Positions 8,887 through 18,461 of a stretch of DNA of 64,000 nucleotides are shown here, in pieces. Source of the DNA: Bacteroidota bacterium (GTDB lineage: Bacteria; Bacteroidota; Bacteroidia; Chitinophagales; Chitinophagaceae); contig JAEZZY010000056.1 in assembly GCA_023418315.1 (NCBI GenBank), positions 84,865 through 148,864 of the forward strand, read 5' to 3'. Under the pieces are notes generated by a model that saw only the letters and a list, made by a program, of their open reading frames with translations, ran no database searches and had not been told where the DNA came from. Made by a program: the position numbers and the translations under genes. Numbering within the stretch: the first letter of the stretch is position 1; the number at the start of each line of letters is the position of its first letter.

Positions 8887-10497
8887 TTAATTGCTCCAGC
8901 TTCCGATATGAGAATAACCCCAGTGGTCGGCGTTTGCATATTTGAAATCCAATTGATAGCGTGCCGGCACTTCTCTTAGGAAAGAACCTGTGGGATAAGA
9001 AGGGAAAATCTCTTCGTAGGTAAGCATAGACTGAAACGAAATACGCCGGTAAATATGCGCACGGGTAATATTCTCCTTTTTATCCAAGCCGGAGGCGCCA
9101 AGCAGTTCTACCACGCTTTCCACCGTGTTTTTATGGAAGTTGGCAACCCGTGTTTTTTTATCTTCCACCACCAGCCCTACGGATAGTTTAGGATCTTGGG
9201 TAGCCACACCCACGGGGCATCTGTTGGTATTGCACAACAACGCCTGGATGCAGCCTACGGCCATCATCATAGCACGTGCCGAATAGCAGGCATCCGCACC
9301 GAGCGCCATAGCCCGCACGATATGAAATCCGCTGGTTATTTTTCCCGAAGCCATGATTTTTATATGCTTGCGAATATCCAGACCGGTAAGGATGTTTTGT
9401 ACGAAATCCAACCCATCCAGGAGCGGAGCGCCTACATAATTGGAAAACTCCTGCGGTGCAGCACCCGTACCGCCTTCTGCTCCATCCACCGTGATGAAAT
9501 CCGGGTAAATATTTTCCTCCATCATGGCTTTGCAAATGCCTATAAATTCGCTTTTATGGCCGATACAGAGTTTGAAGCCTACAGGTTTGCCGCCAGAAAG
9601 CGTACGCAATCTTTGGATAAAATGTACCAGCTCTCTCGGTGTGCTGAAGGCTTTGTGATAAGGAGGAGAGGCCACGAGCGTATGCGGTTCTATATGGCGG
9701 ATGGCAGCAATTTCAGGGGTGTTCTTAGCGGCAGGGAGGATACCGCCATGGCCGGGTTTAGCACCTTGGGAGATTTTTATTTCTATCATCTTCACCTGCG
9801 GCAGTTGGGATTTTTGCTGGAAAAGTTGTTCGTCGAAATTACCATCGGCAGTGCGGCAGCCGAAGTAGCCGGTTCCTATTTGCCAGATGATATCGCCACC
9901 GTGCTTCAGATGATAATTGCTGAGCCCCCCTTCGCCGGTATTATGTGCAAAACCGCCTATCTGAGCACCTGCGTTCATTGCTTCCACCGCATTGGAGCTT
10001 AGGGAACCGTAGCTCATAGCGGAGATATTGTAAATACTGCAAGAGTACGGTTGCTTACAATCTTTATTGCCGATCACTACACGGGGGTTATGATCCAGCG
10101 TATGAAAATCTTTGGGCGCCATAGAGTGGCACATCCATTCGTATCCTTCGGAATATACGTCCAGCTGCGTACCAAAGGGCATGGTATCATTTTCTTTTTT
10201 GGCGCGCTGGTAAATGGTAGAACGGTCTATACGGTTGATAGGACGACCGTCAATATCCGATTCGATAAAATATTGATAGATCTTAGGGCGCAGGTCTTCC
10301 ATCAAAAAACGCAGCCGTCCAAAAACGGGATAGATGCGCATGATAGAGTGTTTGGTCTGCACCATATCATAGTAGCCTAAAACAGTGAGCACCACTACGA
10401 TGCTGAGAATGACATACCAGTTGGGGTTAAGATAATAAGCCAGTAAAAAGACGGCTATTAGCAAAAGAGTGGAAACAACAACGAAGATTTGTCTCAT
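8887..10497 (-). CDS. FMN-binding glutamate synthase-family protein (GltB-domain oxidoreductase, membrane-anchored)
   Basis: 536 aa. Residues 1-45 form one or two membrane helices. The rest is the FMN-binding central domain of glutamate synthase: HNTGEGGLSNYH, KISQGAKPGHGGILPAAK, the FMN segment TVDGAEGGTGAAP, and the cysteine cluster CNTNRCPVGVATQDP that in GltB holds a 3Fe-4S cluster. The glutaminase domain and the C-terminal GXGXG domain of full GltB are absent, so this is the stand-alone archaeal/GltB2-like form. The exact reaction of these short forms is not settled. It is convergent with the DUF5689 gene, with a gap of 22 nt. Confidence 0.85.
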   Translation of the reverse strand: MRQIFVVVSTLLLIAVFLLAYYLNPNWYVILSIVVVLTVLGYYDMVQTKHSIMRIYPVFGRLRFLMEDLRPKIYQYFIESDIDGRPINRIDRSTIYQRAKKENDTMPFGTQLDVYSEGYEWMCHSMAPKDFHTLDHNPRVVIGNKDCKQPYSCSIYNISAMSYGSLSSNAVEAMNAGAQIGGFAHNTGEGGLSNYHLKHGGDIIWQIGTGYFGCRTADGNFDEQLFQQKSQLPQVKMIEIKISQGAKPGHGGILPAAKNTPEIAAIRHIEPHTLVASPPYHKAFSTPRELVHFIQRLRTLSGGKPVGFKLCIGHKSEFIGICKAMMEENIYPDFITVDGAEGGTGAAPQEFSNYVGAPLLDGLDFVQNILTGLDIRKHIKIMASGKITSGFHIVRAMALGADACYSARAMMMAVGCIQALLCNTNRCPVGVATQDPKLSVGLVVEDKKTRVANFHKNTVESVVELLGASGLDKKENITRAHIYRRISFQSMLTYEEIFPSYPTGSFLREVPARYQLDFKYANADHWGYSHIGSWSN

Positions 10498-10614
10498 TTT
10501 ATCTTTTTTTCAGAAAATAAATTTAAAAGGTTTTAAAACAATTCCTTCACCGTAAAAAGCCTTGCGCATAGGCGGATAAACGATACGGTAAAGCAATGCG
10601 GCTTTTAGAGCTAC

Positions 10615-10652
10615 TCCCTCCGTATGCTAAAAACGCTGGTTCAACGGAGGGA
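10615..10652. repeat. Perfect 9-bp inverted repeat with 20-nt loop
   Basis: TCCCTCCGT at 10615-10623 pairs with ACGGAGGGA at 10644-10652. There is no T-tract directly after it, so it is not an ordinary intrinsic terminator. Confidence 0.6.
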
Positions 10653-10805
10653 TTAACTGATAAAGGCTTTGCTGTGTGTGTTTAAAAATAGCAACCTTCT
10701 ACTGCAACAAGTTTTTGCAATATCCATTAAACTATGAGAAGGTGATTTCATTATAAAAAAAGAATTGGCAAAAATAGGATATTCATACGAGATGATGCGT
10801 CCTAT

Positions 10806-10848
10806 AAAAACCGGCAATCAGAGAAACTAAAGATTCCGGTGTTTTTTT
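10806..10848 (-). terminator. Hairpin terminator downstream of nuoL, possibly bidirectional
   Basis: ACCGGCAATC (10810-10819) pairs with GATTCCGGT (10832-10840), with one bulged base. A run of A lies on its left and seven T on its right, so it can stop transcription in either direction. It lies 37 nt past the nuoL stop on the minus strand. Confidence 0.6.
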
Positions 10849-10884
10849 ATGAAATGATAAACAATTCTAAAGGCTATAGGGAGA

Positions 10885-12768
10885 TTATTTTATCCAAAAG
10901 AAACTCAGCGCAAACAAAAGAGTGATGCCTATCACCATCGTGAAAATATAGAACCCTACCTGTCCGCTTTGCAGCAGGCGCACTCTGTCGCTGCCCCAGC
11001 GTACCAGCTTGCCCACGCCATTTACGCCGCCGTCAATACCTTGTTTTTCCACATATTTATCCATCAGTAACGAAAGCGAATAAAGCGGTTTTACAATCAC
11101 GCTGTCGTAGAGTTCATCTATGTACCATTTGTTTTCCAGCAGTTTTGCCAGTCCGGTGTTCTCAGCAAATTTCGGATGCTTGTTAGCCCTATAACCTGCA
11201 ATAGAAAACACAATCGCCACTACGGTGGAAATGCCCATCAACATCCATTCGGTGCTGTGTTCCATGGCATGGTTGCTTGCATTGGTTACAGCGCTGCCCA
11301 GAAAATCTGCAAGGGTATGCTGCTCGCTGATAACGGGCGGCAAGCCTATGTACCCGCCTATAATAGACAACAGCGCTAATACAATCAGCGGAATGGTAAT
11401 GGCCGCGGGGCTTTCATGCAGATGATGTTCTTGCTCGTGTGTGCCGCGAAATTTTCCGGTGAAGGTAAGCGTGTAAAGACGGAACATGTAGAATGCCGTC
11501 ATCATCGCACCGATAAGACCAAGTGCATAGATGGCTTTGTTGTGTGCGAAGGTAGCTGCAAGGATTTCATCTTTAGAAAAGAAACCAGACAAACCGGGAA
11601 TGCCCGCAATCGCCAGGCAGCCAATGAAAAAAGTAATGTTTGTAACCGGCATTTTCTTAGCCAATCCACCCATCTTGCGAATATCTTGCTCGCCGCCCAT
11701 TGCATGAATAACACTACCCGAGCCTAAGAACAACAACGCTTTGAAGAAGGCGTGCGTCATTACATGAAAAACAGCCGTGGTATAGGCGCCCATGCCCAAT
11801 GCCATGAACATAAAACCCAATTGGCTGACGGTAGAATACGCCAATACTTTTTTAATATCGTTTTGTTTGAGGGCTATGGTAGCAGCCAGTACTGCCGTAG
11901 CACAGCCTATCCATCCTACCAGCTCCAAAGCAAACGGAGCCAGATTGTATAAAACGCTGCTGCGGGCAATCATGTAAATGCCGGCGGTAACCATAGTGGC
12001 GGCATGTATGAGTGCAGATACGGGCGTAGGTCCTGCCATCGCATCAGGAAGCCAGGTGTAGAGCGGGATTTGTGCAGATTTACCCATCGCGCCTATGAAC
12101 AGGCAAATGGCTATGAAATTATAATCGAAGGATGCAAGCGCGCCGTTTTGAAGCTGTGTGAAGACCCCTGCCTCACCGGCGTAGCTCAGGGTACCGCATT
12201 TGTAAAGGATGTACAGCATCCCTACCAGAAAACCGAGATCGCCGATACGGTTCATCACAAATGCTTTCTTGGCGGCATTGGTATATTCTCTGTTTTTAAA
12301 CCAAAAACCAATCAATAAATACGAACACAAACCCACGCCTTCCCAGCCGATGAACAGGATGAGGTAATTAGCGCCCAGCACCAGCAGTAACATGGAAAAC
12401 ACAAACAAGTTCAGGTAAGCAAAATATTTCACCATGCCTTCATCTTCGTGCATATAGGAAGTAGAATAAACATGAATAAGAAAACCGATGCCGGTGATAG
12501 TCAGCAGAAATAAAGCCGACAAGCTATCCACCTGAAAGGCAAACGGAATATAGAGATTGCCGGATTGAATAAAATCAAATAACGTAACCACTTGCGAAGC
12601 ACCGTCCTTCACTTCAAAAAACACCATCAGCGACAGGATGAACGATGCCAGTACCGAGGTGCTGCCGATAATGCCGCCTATGTTTTTCGGAATTGTTCTC
12701 CAACCTAAGCCATTGATAAGAAAACCGATAAGCGGTAAAAGCGGTACTAAGTATATGTAGTTAATCAT
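10885..12768 (-). CDS. nuoL: NADH-quinone oxidoreductase subunit L
   Basis: 627-aa polytopic membrane protein, the antiporter-like proton-pumping subunit of respiratory complex I. Family hallmarks include YLILFIGWEGVGLCSYLLIGFW (read in part), a discontinuous-helix region with LPDAMAGPTPVSALIHAATM, KALLFLGSGSVIHAMGGEQD, and FSKDEILA. The long C-terminal extension (ENKWYIDELYDS through FALSFFWIK) corresponds to the lateral helix and final TM helix of NuoL, distinguishing it from NuoM/NuoN and Mrp antiporters. ATG at 12766-12768. No other nuo gene flanks it: a topoisomerase IB gene lies upstream and an empty intergenic region downstream, so it is separate from the rest of complex I in this window. 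Confidence 0.93.
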   Translation of the reverse strand: MINYIYLVPLLPLIGFLINGLGWRTIPKNIGGIIGSTSVLASFILSLMVFFEVKDGASQVVTLFDFIQSGNLYIPFAFQVDSLSALFLLTITGIGFLIHVYSTSYMHEDEGMVKYFAYLNLFVFSMLLLVLGANYLILFIGWEGVGLCSYLLIGFWFKNREYTNAAKKAFVMNRIGDLGFLVGMLYILYKCGTLSYAGEAGVFTQLQNGALASFDYNFIAICLFIGAMGKSAQIPLYTWLPDAMAGPTPVSALIHAATMVTAGIYMIARSSVLYNLAPFALELVGWIGCATAVLAATIALKQNDIKKVLAYSTVSQLGFMFMALGMGAYTTAVFHVMTHAFFKALLFLGSGSVIHAMGGEQDIRKMGGLAKKMPVTNITFFIGCLAIAGIPGLSGFFSKDEILAATFAHNKAIYALGLIGAMMTAFYMFRLYTLTFTGKFRGTHEQEHHLHESPAAITIPLIVLALLSIIGGYIGLPPVISEQHTLADFLGSAVTNASNHAMEHSTEWMLMGISTVVAIVFSIAGYRANKHPKFAENTGLAKLLENKWYIDELYDSVIVKPLYSLSLLMDKYVEKQGIDGGVNGVGKLVRWGSDRVRLLQSGQVGFYIFTMVIGITLLFALSFFWIK

Positions 12769-13038
12769 GTTTTATAAATGCAAAATTCAAAAAAAGACTG
12801 TTTTCAGGCGCTCCCACAAAATTATCCATACACCAAAAATCCTCGCATCGAAGTGTTCATCGCAGCAGCCTCTATGAAGCTTTTCCATATTACGCACCCT
12901 ATATTTTCAGATGCCAAAAGTATTAAAACTAAGCATTCTTTTCACAATGAAACAGGATGAATTTTAAATGCTCTGGCGGAGAAAGTTGTTGCAGGGAATG
13001 GATGTGGAATTAGCACAAGGCTTGGAGGTATTTTAAAT

Positions 13039-14133
13039 TCAAGCCGTTTTTAAGATTTTTAAAATAATAATCTCATCCGCCGTAAGCGATGCGTCGCCGT
13101 CATTTTTTTGAAGCTGCTCCGGCTCCTTAAAATACTTTTCGATACTGCCGTTTTCATATAAAGACAAAATCAGCGGATGCACATAGTATTTTTTGCAAAC
13201 GGCCCGTGTGTTGCCTAACTGCTTTGCTACTATGTCCAATACGGCAACCATGTTTTTCTTTCGCTGCGTATCGTTCTCTGCCACCTCCATTTCTTTAAAA
13301 GCCAGGAATGCCTGTACCGTTCCCGACCAGGTGCGAAAGTCTTTGGTCGTAAAATCGCCGCTGCTGATTTCTTTGATGTAATCATTAACCATCCCACTGT
13401 CTATCGCCTGCCGTTTACCTTCCTCATCATAATATTGAAACAGTTCTTTGCCGGGAATGTCTTTGCATTGCTGCACAATCCGCGCCAGTCGCCGGCTTTT
13501 CAGATCTACGGTATGATAGACTCCTTTTTTTCCTTTAAATGAAAACCGAAGACGGTTGTTTTTTATAGCTACATGTTGATCTTTTAAGGTGGTCAATCCA
13601 AAAGAACCGTATAATTTTTCGTAAAGGCTATTGCCCACGCGGATGTGTGTGCGTTCCATCAGACTGACCACCGCCGCCAGCACCTTACGCTGTGTAAGTT
13701 CTTTTTGTGCCAAGTCCTTTTCCAATTGCAACCGTATCGCAGGTAATGCTTCACCAAAATGCTGCATTCTGTAGAATTTGGTATGATTGCGCAATGCGAT
13801 CCATAGGGGATGATAACGATATTGTTTCCGCATGTTCGCATCCAGCCCTGTAGCTTGCAGATGACCGTTTTCCAAAGCGCATATCCATACATTTTCCCAA
13901 GCGGGAGGGATCGCCAGGCTTTTGATTCTTTGGAGAACCGCAGCATCTTTCACGGGTTTGTTTTCAAGAAAATACAGAAATGTTTTCCCTTTCCGTTTAC
14001 GAGTAATTCCTTTTGTTTCCGCATCATTCACATATACCAAACGCACAGCTTCTGCCGTCTTAGCCGGATCGTTGCGTAGCGCTTTTAATGTTCGTTTGGG
14101 TAACCGGTCAATGGCGATGTCAGGGTCGGTCAT
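13039..14133 (-). CDS. DNA topoisomerase IB (poxvirus/eukaryote-like)
   Basis: 364 aa; relaxes supercoils through a 3'-phosphotyrosyl intermediate. The catalytic core is recognisable: MERTHIRVGNSLYEKLYGSFGL (Arg region), the KDFRTWSGT segment with the second Arg, and the C-terminal KKYYVHPLILSLYENG, where the second Tyr is the expected nucleophile. The length fits bacterial TopIB (about 330-370 aa). The start is the ATG at 14131-14133. It is monocistronic as far as can be seen, with a 270-nt gap to nuoL and a pseudogene upstream. Confidence 0.92.
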   Translation of the reverse strand: MTDPDIAIDRLPKRTLKALRNDPAKTAEAVRLVYVNDAETKGITRKRKGKTFLYFLENKPVKDAAVLQRIKSLAIPPAWENVWICALENGHLQATGLDANMRKQYRYHPLWIALRNHTKFYRMQHFGEALPAIRLQLEKDLAQKELTQRKVLAAVVSLMERTHIRVGNSLYEKLYGSFGLTTLKDQHVAIKNNRLRFSFKGKKGVYHTVDLKSRRLARIVQQCKDIPGKELFQYYDEEGKRQAIDSGMVNDYIKEISSGDFTTKDFRTWSGTVQAFLAFKEMEVAENDTQRKKNMVAVLDIVAKQLGNTRAVCKKYYVHPLILSLYENGSIEKYFKEPEQLQKNDGDASLTADEIIILKILKTA

Positions 14134-14230
14134 GTTTATGCCTGTTTTAAAAAAAAACTAGGTATAAAAATGATGCTAAAAAAATTCGAGGGTATAAGGT
14201 GTAAGAAAAATAGGAATGGATAAAATGCTT

Positions 14231-14785
14231 CTAAATATTATAAGAAATATCAAATCTTCCATCCGTAACATGAATTACTGTTCCTGTAGAATCGTAGGCA
14301 TCAAACCAAAAGGTACCGGAAATTATTCTTTTTACAATGTCTAGGTAGGTTATCTTAAACTCGCCCATAGAATTTTCGTCTGTTTGGAATTCCCAGCGCC
14401 CCCATTGTGCCTTCCCGCAAGCGGCAAATACTTTACCGGTATCATTATTTATTGAGTATAGAAAGGAGGAGCCAGAGTCAATTGAAGGGTTTTGCAATCT
14501 AAATAGTACATTGAAATAACTGTGCTGGTTTTCTGCATTTATATTTAAAGATGAGTAAGGTAAACTAGGGTGGCTAACAAAATGACATTCTAATGTTGCT
14601 CTCCAAAGTCCATTCTATTTGGGTTTAAAAAATTGACCATTTATTAGGCAACCAAAGGTACCGGCACCTGTGTGTGTGAGAGGTGGTAACTGTTCTTTTG
14701 GGCTTAACTTTTTTTTACTGCATGAGAAGGTAAATGATAAGATTGCAAACAGAAAGAATAAAACAACGTTAGCATTTAATTTCAT
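14231..14785 (-). pseudogene. Small lipoprotein gene (DUF6252-like) interrupted by an in-frame TAG
   Basis: From the ATG at 14783-14785 the frame gives a lipoprotein signal (LSFTFSCSKKK) and GAGTFGCLINGQFFKPK, then a TAG at 14615-14617. The same frame stays open past the stop to 14231: it continues NGLWRATLECHF..., and ends with KITYLDIVKRIISGTFWFDA and VTDGRFDISYNI. This layout (lipobox, GxFGCLINGxxF, ending SGTFxF..VTDGRFDI) matches small Bacteroidota lipoproteins of the DUF6252 type. With no frameshift, one nonsense base separates the two halves, so it is a recent pseudogene or a sequencing error. The first 56 residues alone would be a useless fragment. Confidence 0.7.
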
Positions 14786-14868
14786 AAGAGAAAGTTTTTC
14801 TAAAATTAAAATATACAGGGTCAAAAATGAACGCTCGTAGCACAATACAAAGCTTAAGAAGAAAGAGC

Positions 14869-17163
14869 TTATTCCACCACACTCAGCTTCGCATAGTTCA
14901 GCATAATCTTCTTCGTGCCATGTCCGTTGCCAAACTCTATGGAAGCAATGCGGTTATTGGGATTGCCCTCAACGGTGAGTATGGTACCGAAGCCGAATTT
15001 CTGATGCTCCACCTTCATGCCGGCTTGCAGGGCGGAAGGCGGTGCTATCCTGAAATCAGCAGACGGTGTATGTTCTTTCATAGTGCTTTGCTGCTGTATC
15101 TTATCCGCTATTTTTTTAAGGGAAGGAGTTTTATCCACCGTGCCGCGCAATGAATTTCCAAAGCCGCCCATACTATTCGCCGGACGATTGCTCATACCCG
15201 TGAAGGCTCTGTCTAAATGCGCTTCGGGTATTTCTTCTATAAACCGGCTCGGGTCATTTTGCACCAGGCTGCCAAAGCGGTAGCGGCTCGTAGCATAGGT
15301 AACCCAAAGACGTTGTTTCGCACGTGTTATAGCTACATAAAACAAGCGGCGTTCTTCGTCCAGATCGGCACGGTCGTATAGGCTCATACTGCTCGGAAAT
15401 AGATTCTCTTCCAAGCCCACGGAAAACACACAGGGAAATTCCAAGCCCTTAGCCGCGTGGATGGTCATCAGTTTTACGCTGTCTGCATTTTCATCATCAT
15501 TCTTGTCGGCATCGGTCAGTAAGGTAATTTGTTGCAGGTAGCTGCCCAGGCTTTTATCCCGCAATTCGCCTTCTTCATCGGGGGTTTCGGTAAATTCTTT
15601 GATGGAGTTGAGCAGTTCTTGAATATTTTCATAACGTGCCAATCCCTCCACCGATTTATCATTATACAGCTCTGCCACCAAGCCTGTTCTCTTGCCTACG
15701 GCGAAGGCTACATCATAGGCATTGGCAGTGGTGAGCAGGATTTGAAAACTTTGTATCATGGTTACAAAATCCCCGATGGCATTCAGTGCCGCGCCTTTGA
15801 CATCTGCACTATGAGCCGATTGCAGCATCTCCCAAAAAGTTTTTCCCGTTTGGTTTGCCGCCACCAATATCTTATCTACAGTCGTTTTGCCTATGCTCCG
15901 TGCAGGATAATTGATAATACGTTTCAGGTTCTCTTCATCTTGCGGATTAACGATGACGCGCAGATAGGCAAGCAGGTCTTTGATCTCTTTGCGCTGATAG
16001 AAGGAAACGCCGCCCAGCAATCTATAGGGAATATTCATCCGCCGCAGGCATTCTTCAAACGCGCGGCTCTGTGCATTGGTGCGGTAGAGAATGACAAAAT
16101 CTTTATTATAGTAATGGTTGCGGAGTTTCATTTCCGTAATGGTATCGGCTACAAAACGCCCTTCATCATTATCCGTGAGGGTGCGTACTAATTTTATTTT
16201 ATCGCCTTCATCATTGCTCGTCCACAGGTTCTTAGGGATTTGATGCTTGTTGTTGCTGATGATGTTGTTGGCTACATTCAGGATGGATTGCGTGCTACGG
16301 TAGTTCTGCTCCAGTTTCACGATTTTCACGTCTTCATAGTCGTCCTGAAATTGCAAGATATTCTGCACCGTAGCCCCGCGGAAGGAATAAATGCTTTGCG
16401 CATCATCGCCCACCACGCAAATATTCTCATGCACGGCACCCAGCATTTTGATGATAGTATATTGCGCCAGGTTGGTATCCTGATACTCGTCAATTAAAAT
16501 ATACTTAAACCGGTGCTGATACTTTGCCAGCACATCGGGATGACGCGTCAGCAATTCATACATTTTAAACAGCAGATCGTCAAAGTCCATTGCGCCGTTC
16601 TTAAAACAACGCTTGCTATAGGCATCATAAATATCGCCCATCAGCGGACGGTTTGCCCGCGCATCTTCCTGTTGTATATGGTGGTCTTCTTTATAGGCAG
16701 CCGCATCTATCAGACTGTTTTTGGCGGCAGAGATACGGTTATAGACATAGTTGGGTTTGTAATGCTTGTCATCCAGCCGCATATCATTCACAATGCTTTT
16801 GATCACCGATTTTGCATCATCCGTATCATAGATGGTAAAGTTATTGGGATAGCCGAGTTTATTGGCTTCGGCGCGGAGTATCCGGGCAAAAACCGAGTGG
16901 AAAGTGCCGATGTATAAATTACGCGCTTCGGTGCTGCCGAGGATATGTTCTATCCGCTCCTTCATCTCTGCTGCCGCTTTGTTGGTAAAGGTGAGTGCGA
17001 GAATGTTAAACGCATCTACACCTTGGTGCATCAGATGGGCAATGCGGGTGGTGAGCACTTTGGTTTTGCCGCTGCCGGCTCCGGCTACAATCATCAAAGG
17101 CCCATCAATATGAAGCACTGCTTCCTTCTGTTGTTCGTTCAATCCGCTTAGGTAATCCTGCAT
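14869..17163 (-). CDS. pcrA: ATP-dependent DNA helicase PcrA/UvrD
   Basis: 764-aa superfamily 1A helicase for nucleotide excision and mismatch repair and for removing recombinase filaments. Motif Q/I: LNEQQKEAV and GAGSGKTKVL. Motif Ia: LAFTNKAAAEMKER-like segment (LTFTNKAAAEMKER). Motif II: DEYQDTN. Motif III: GDDAQSIYSFRGA. Motif IV: LEQNYRST. Motif V: TIHAAKGLEF. Motif VI: VAITRAKQRLWV. The C-terminal ~45 residues (VEHQKFGFGTILTVEG...) are the Tudor-like tail that contacts RNA polymerase in PcrA. ATG at 17161-17163. It stands alone, with the lipoprotein pseudogene downstream. Confidence 0.95.
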   Translation of the reverse strand: MQDYLSGLNEQQKEAVLHIDGPLMIVAGAGSGKTKVLTTRIAHLMHQGVDAFNILALTFTNKAAAEMKERIEHILGSTEARNLYIGTFHSVFARILRAEANKLGYPNNFTIYDTDDAKSVIKSIVNDMRLDDKHYKPNYVYNRISAAKNSLIDAAAYKEDHHIQQEDARANRPLMGDIYDAYSKRCFKNGAMDFDDLLFKMYELLTRHPDVLAKYQHRFKYILIDEYQDTNLAQYTIIKMLGAVHENICVVGDDAQSIYSFRGATVQNILQFQDDYEDVKIVKLEQNYRSTQSILNVANNIISNNKHQIPKNLWTSNDEGDKIKLVRTLTDNDEGRFVADTITEMKLRNHYYNKDFVILYRTNAQSRAFEECLRRMNIPYRLLGGVSFYQRKEIKDLLAYLRVIVNPQDEENLKRIINYPARSIGKTTVDKILVAANQTGKTFWEMLQSAHSADVKGAALNAIGDFVTMIQSFQILLTTANAYDVAFAVGKRTGLVAELYNDKSVEGLARYENIQELLNSIKEFTETPDEEGELRDKSLGSYLQQITLLTDADKNDDENADSVKLMTIHAAKGLEFPCVFSVGLEENLFPSSMSLYDRADLDEERRLFYVAITRAKQRLWVTYATSRYRFGSLVQNDPSRFIEEIPEAHLDRAFTGMSNRPANSMGGFGNSLRGTVDKTPSLKKIADKIQQQSTMKEHTPSADFRIAPPSALQAGMKVEHQKFGFGTILTVEGNPNNRIASIEFGNGHGTKKIMLNYAKLSVVE

Positions 17164-17467
17164 GGTTGCGAAGTTAGGTTATGCCGAATAGAATTTCGTC
17201 ATTTCGACCATCGGGAGAAATCTCCTGGAAATTGTTACAATAAAATCTAATTTCAATTAATAAAAATCACATTTAAAATAGTTTTACCGGCAGACACAAT
17301 CTTGAGTATTTAGTTTGTTACGAAAGGGTGTGTGGGATGATGTTTATTCCTTGTTGCATTAACCCGTCTCTGTTTGCAGAAATATTTAAACGAGCGCAAT
17401 CAAAAAAGAGGAGTAACCGAATCCGATTCAATTACTCCCCTCTATTTTTGCAGTTATTCTTCCACCT
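17164..17467. other. 304-nt intergenic region, terminator only
   Basis: Between the pcrA start and the 3' end of the next minus-strand gene. Apart from the hairpin at 17402-17446 there is no reading frame, RNA gene or clear repeat. Confidence 0.6.
17402..17446 (-). terminator. Intrinsic terminator of the outer-membrane protein gene
   Basis: On the minus strand AGAGGGGAGTAA pairs with TTACTCCTCT across a ~15-nt loop and is followed by TTTTTTG. It begins about 25 nt after the stop at 17468. Confidence 0.8.
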
Positions 17468-18274
17468 TTAAAATTTAAACATCACTCCTGCGCTCAAGCC
17501 TATATTGCTGAAGGGCATAGCGATTGAGGTAACTTTGCTAGGTTGATTGGGATCAGGCGCTGCAACCTCGGTAATGGAGTTTTCATATTCATATACCTTA
17601 TCCGAAGTGGTCATTACCGCCAGTTGGTTTATCCCGCCTGCTATATATTTGGTGTATTCTGACTTTTTAAGGTATTGACTCATGGCTATACCGTTTGCTT
17701 CCACAAAAATGCTCAGATTCTTGGTTGCGGGAATGGTAACGCCCAAAGCTCCTTGAAAACCTAAGCCGGTTTTAAAGTTTCCTTCCTGTATGATTTCCTC
17801 ATTACCGCTCGTGGATTTAGAAATTACTTTACCTGCTACGTTTACCGCAAGACCCAAGCGCGAATACATATTCAGCTTATCGCCTCCGGTTTGCAACATA
17901 AGTGCAGGCATAATATACACCGGCATTTTAGCATATAGGGTAGTGTTCACTTCCGTAGTAAGATCGCTGTAGTAGGTTTTAAATTTTTTGGGAGCTACAC
18001 CTAAATTTATACCCAGTTCTATACCTATATGTTTTGAAAACCAGAAACCACCGGCTACCATCACATTCGTACCTGCGCCTAAGGAATATTTTTTAACTTC
18101 CTGCGTATGCGAAAGCAGTGTAAAGGTTTCCTTGCTATAGTAAGAATTTCCGGCATTGGGAAATGCGTAGCCTATCCCTACACGGGCATAAGCTTTGGAG
18201 GATTTTGTGTCTTGCGCATTTAAGACGGTGGCGGTTAATGCAACAACGGATAGTGTTGTTATAATTTTTTTCAT
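17468..18274 (-). CDS. Outer-membrane beta-barrel protein
   Basis: 268 aa with a clear signal peptide (MKKIITTLSVVALTATVLNAQ). The mature part alternates aromatic/hydrophobic and polar residues (YARVGIGYAFP, SLGAGTNVMVAGGFWF, HIGIELGINLGVAP, MYSRLGLAVNVAG, LGFQGALGVTIPA) and ends in Phe (GVMFKF), as expected for an 8-strand-like barrel inserted by BAM. No catalytic motif is seen, and the role is unknown. It has its own promoter box and terminator, so it is probably monocistronic. Confidence 0.8.
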   Translation of the reverse strand: MKKIITTLSVVALTATVLNAQDTKSSKAYARVGIGYAFPNAGNSYYSKETFTLLSHTQEVKKYSLGAGTNVMVAGGFWFSKHIGIELGINLGVAPKKFKTYYSDLTTEVNTTLYAKMPVYIMPALMLQTGGDKLNMYSRLGLAVNVAGKVISKSTSGNEEIIQEGNFKTGLGFQGALGVTIPATKNLSIFVEANGIAMSQYLKKSEYTKYIAGGINQLAVMTTSDKVYEYENSITEVAAPDPNQPSKVTSIAMPFSNIGLSAGVMFKF

Positions 18275-18292
18275 GAACTACTTTTTGAACTG

Positions 18293-18300
18293 CAAAGGTA
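18293..18300 (-). promoter_or_regulatory. Bacteroidota -7 box (TACCTTTG)
   Basis: Perfect TAnnTTTG on the minus strand 19 nt upstream of the ATG of the outer-membrane protein gene at 17468-18274. Confidence 0.6.
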
Positions 18301-18461
18301 ACGGCAATGGCAGGCAAGAAATACCACAAAAGAAAATATCTTTTTACGCCTGATTTATGGGGGAATAGAATAGACGACACAGAAAAATGCCCTCTCAATT
18401 TTTTGCAGCTATTTTTTCCTTATAGTTATCCGTTTCTTTGGCTGACAGCTAACACTCAAAT

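Larger units (their letters stand above)
10498..10884. other. 387-nt intergenic region with inverted repeats
   Basis: No coding sequence is convincing here. It holds a 9-bp perfect inverted repeat (10615-10652), a longer-range pair AAAGCCTT (around 10556) / AAGGCTTT (around 10664) that could close an outer stem, and a terminator-like hairpin next to nuoL. A small structured RNA or a decayed element are both possible; nothing more can be said. Confidence 0.5.

Noticed and set aside
1920..12800. GCAAAATTCAAAAA occurs just upstream of actB (about 1941) and of nuoL (about 12779), both respiratory genes
   Set aside because: It is a low-complexity AT-rich string; two copies in 64 kb are not enough to call a shared regulatory site.
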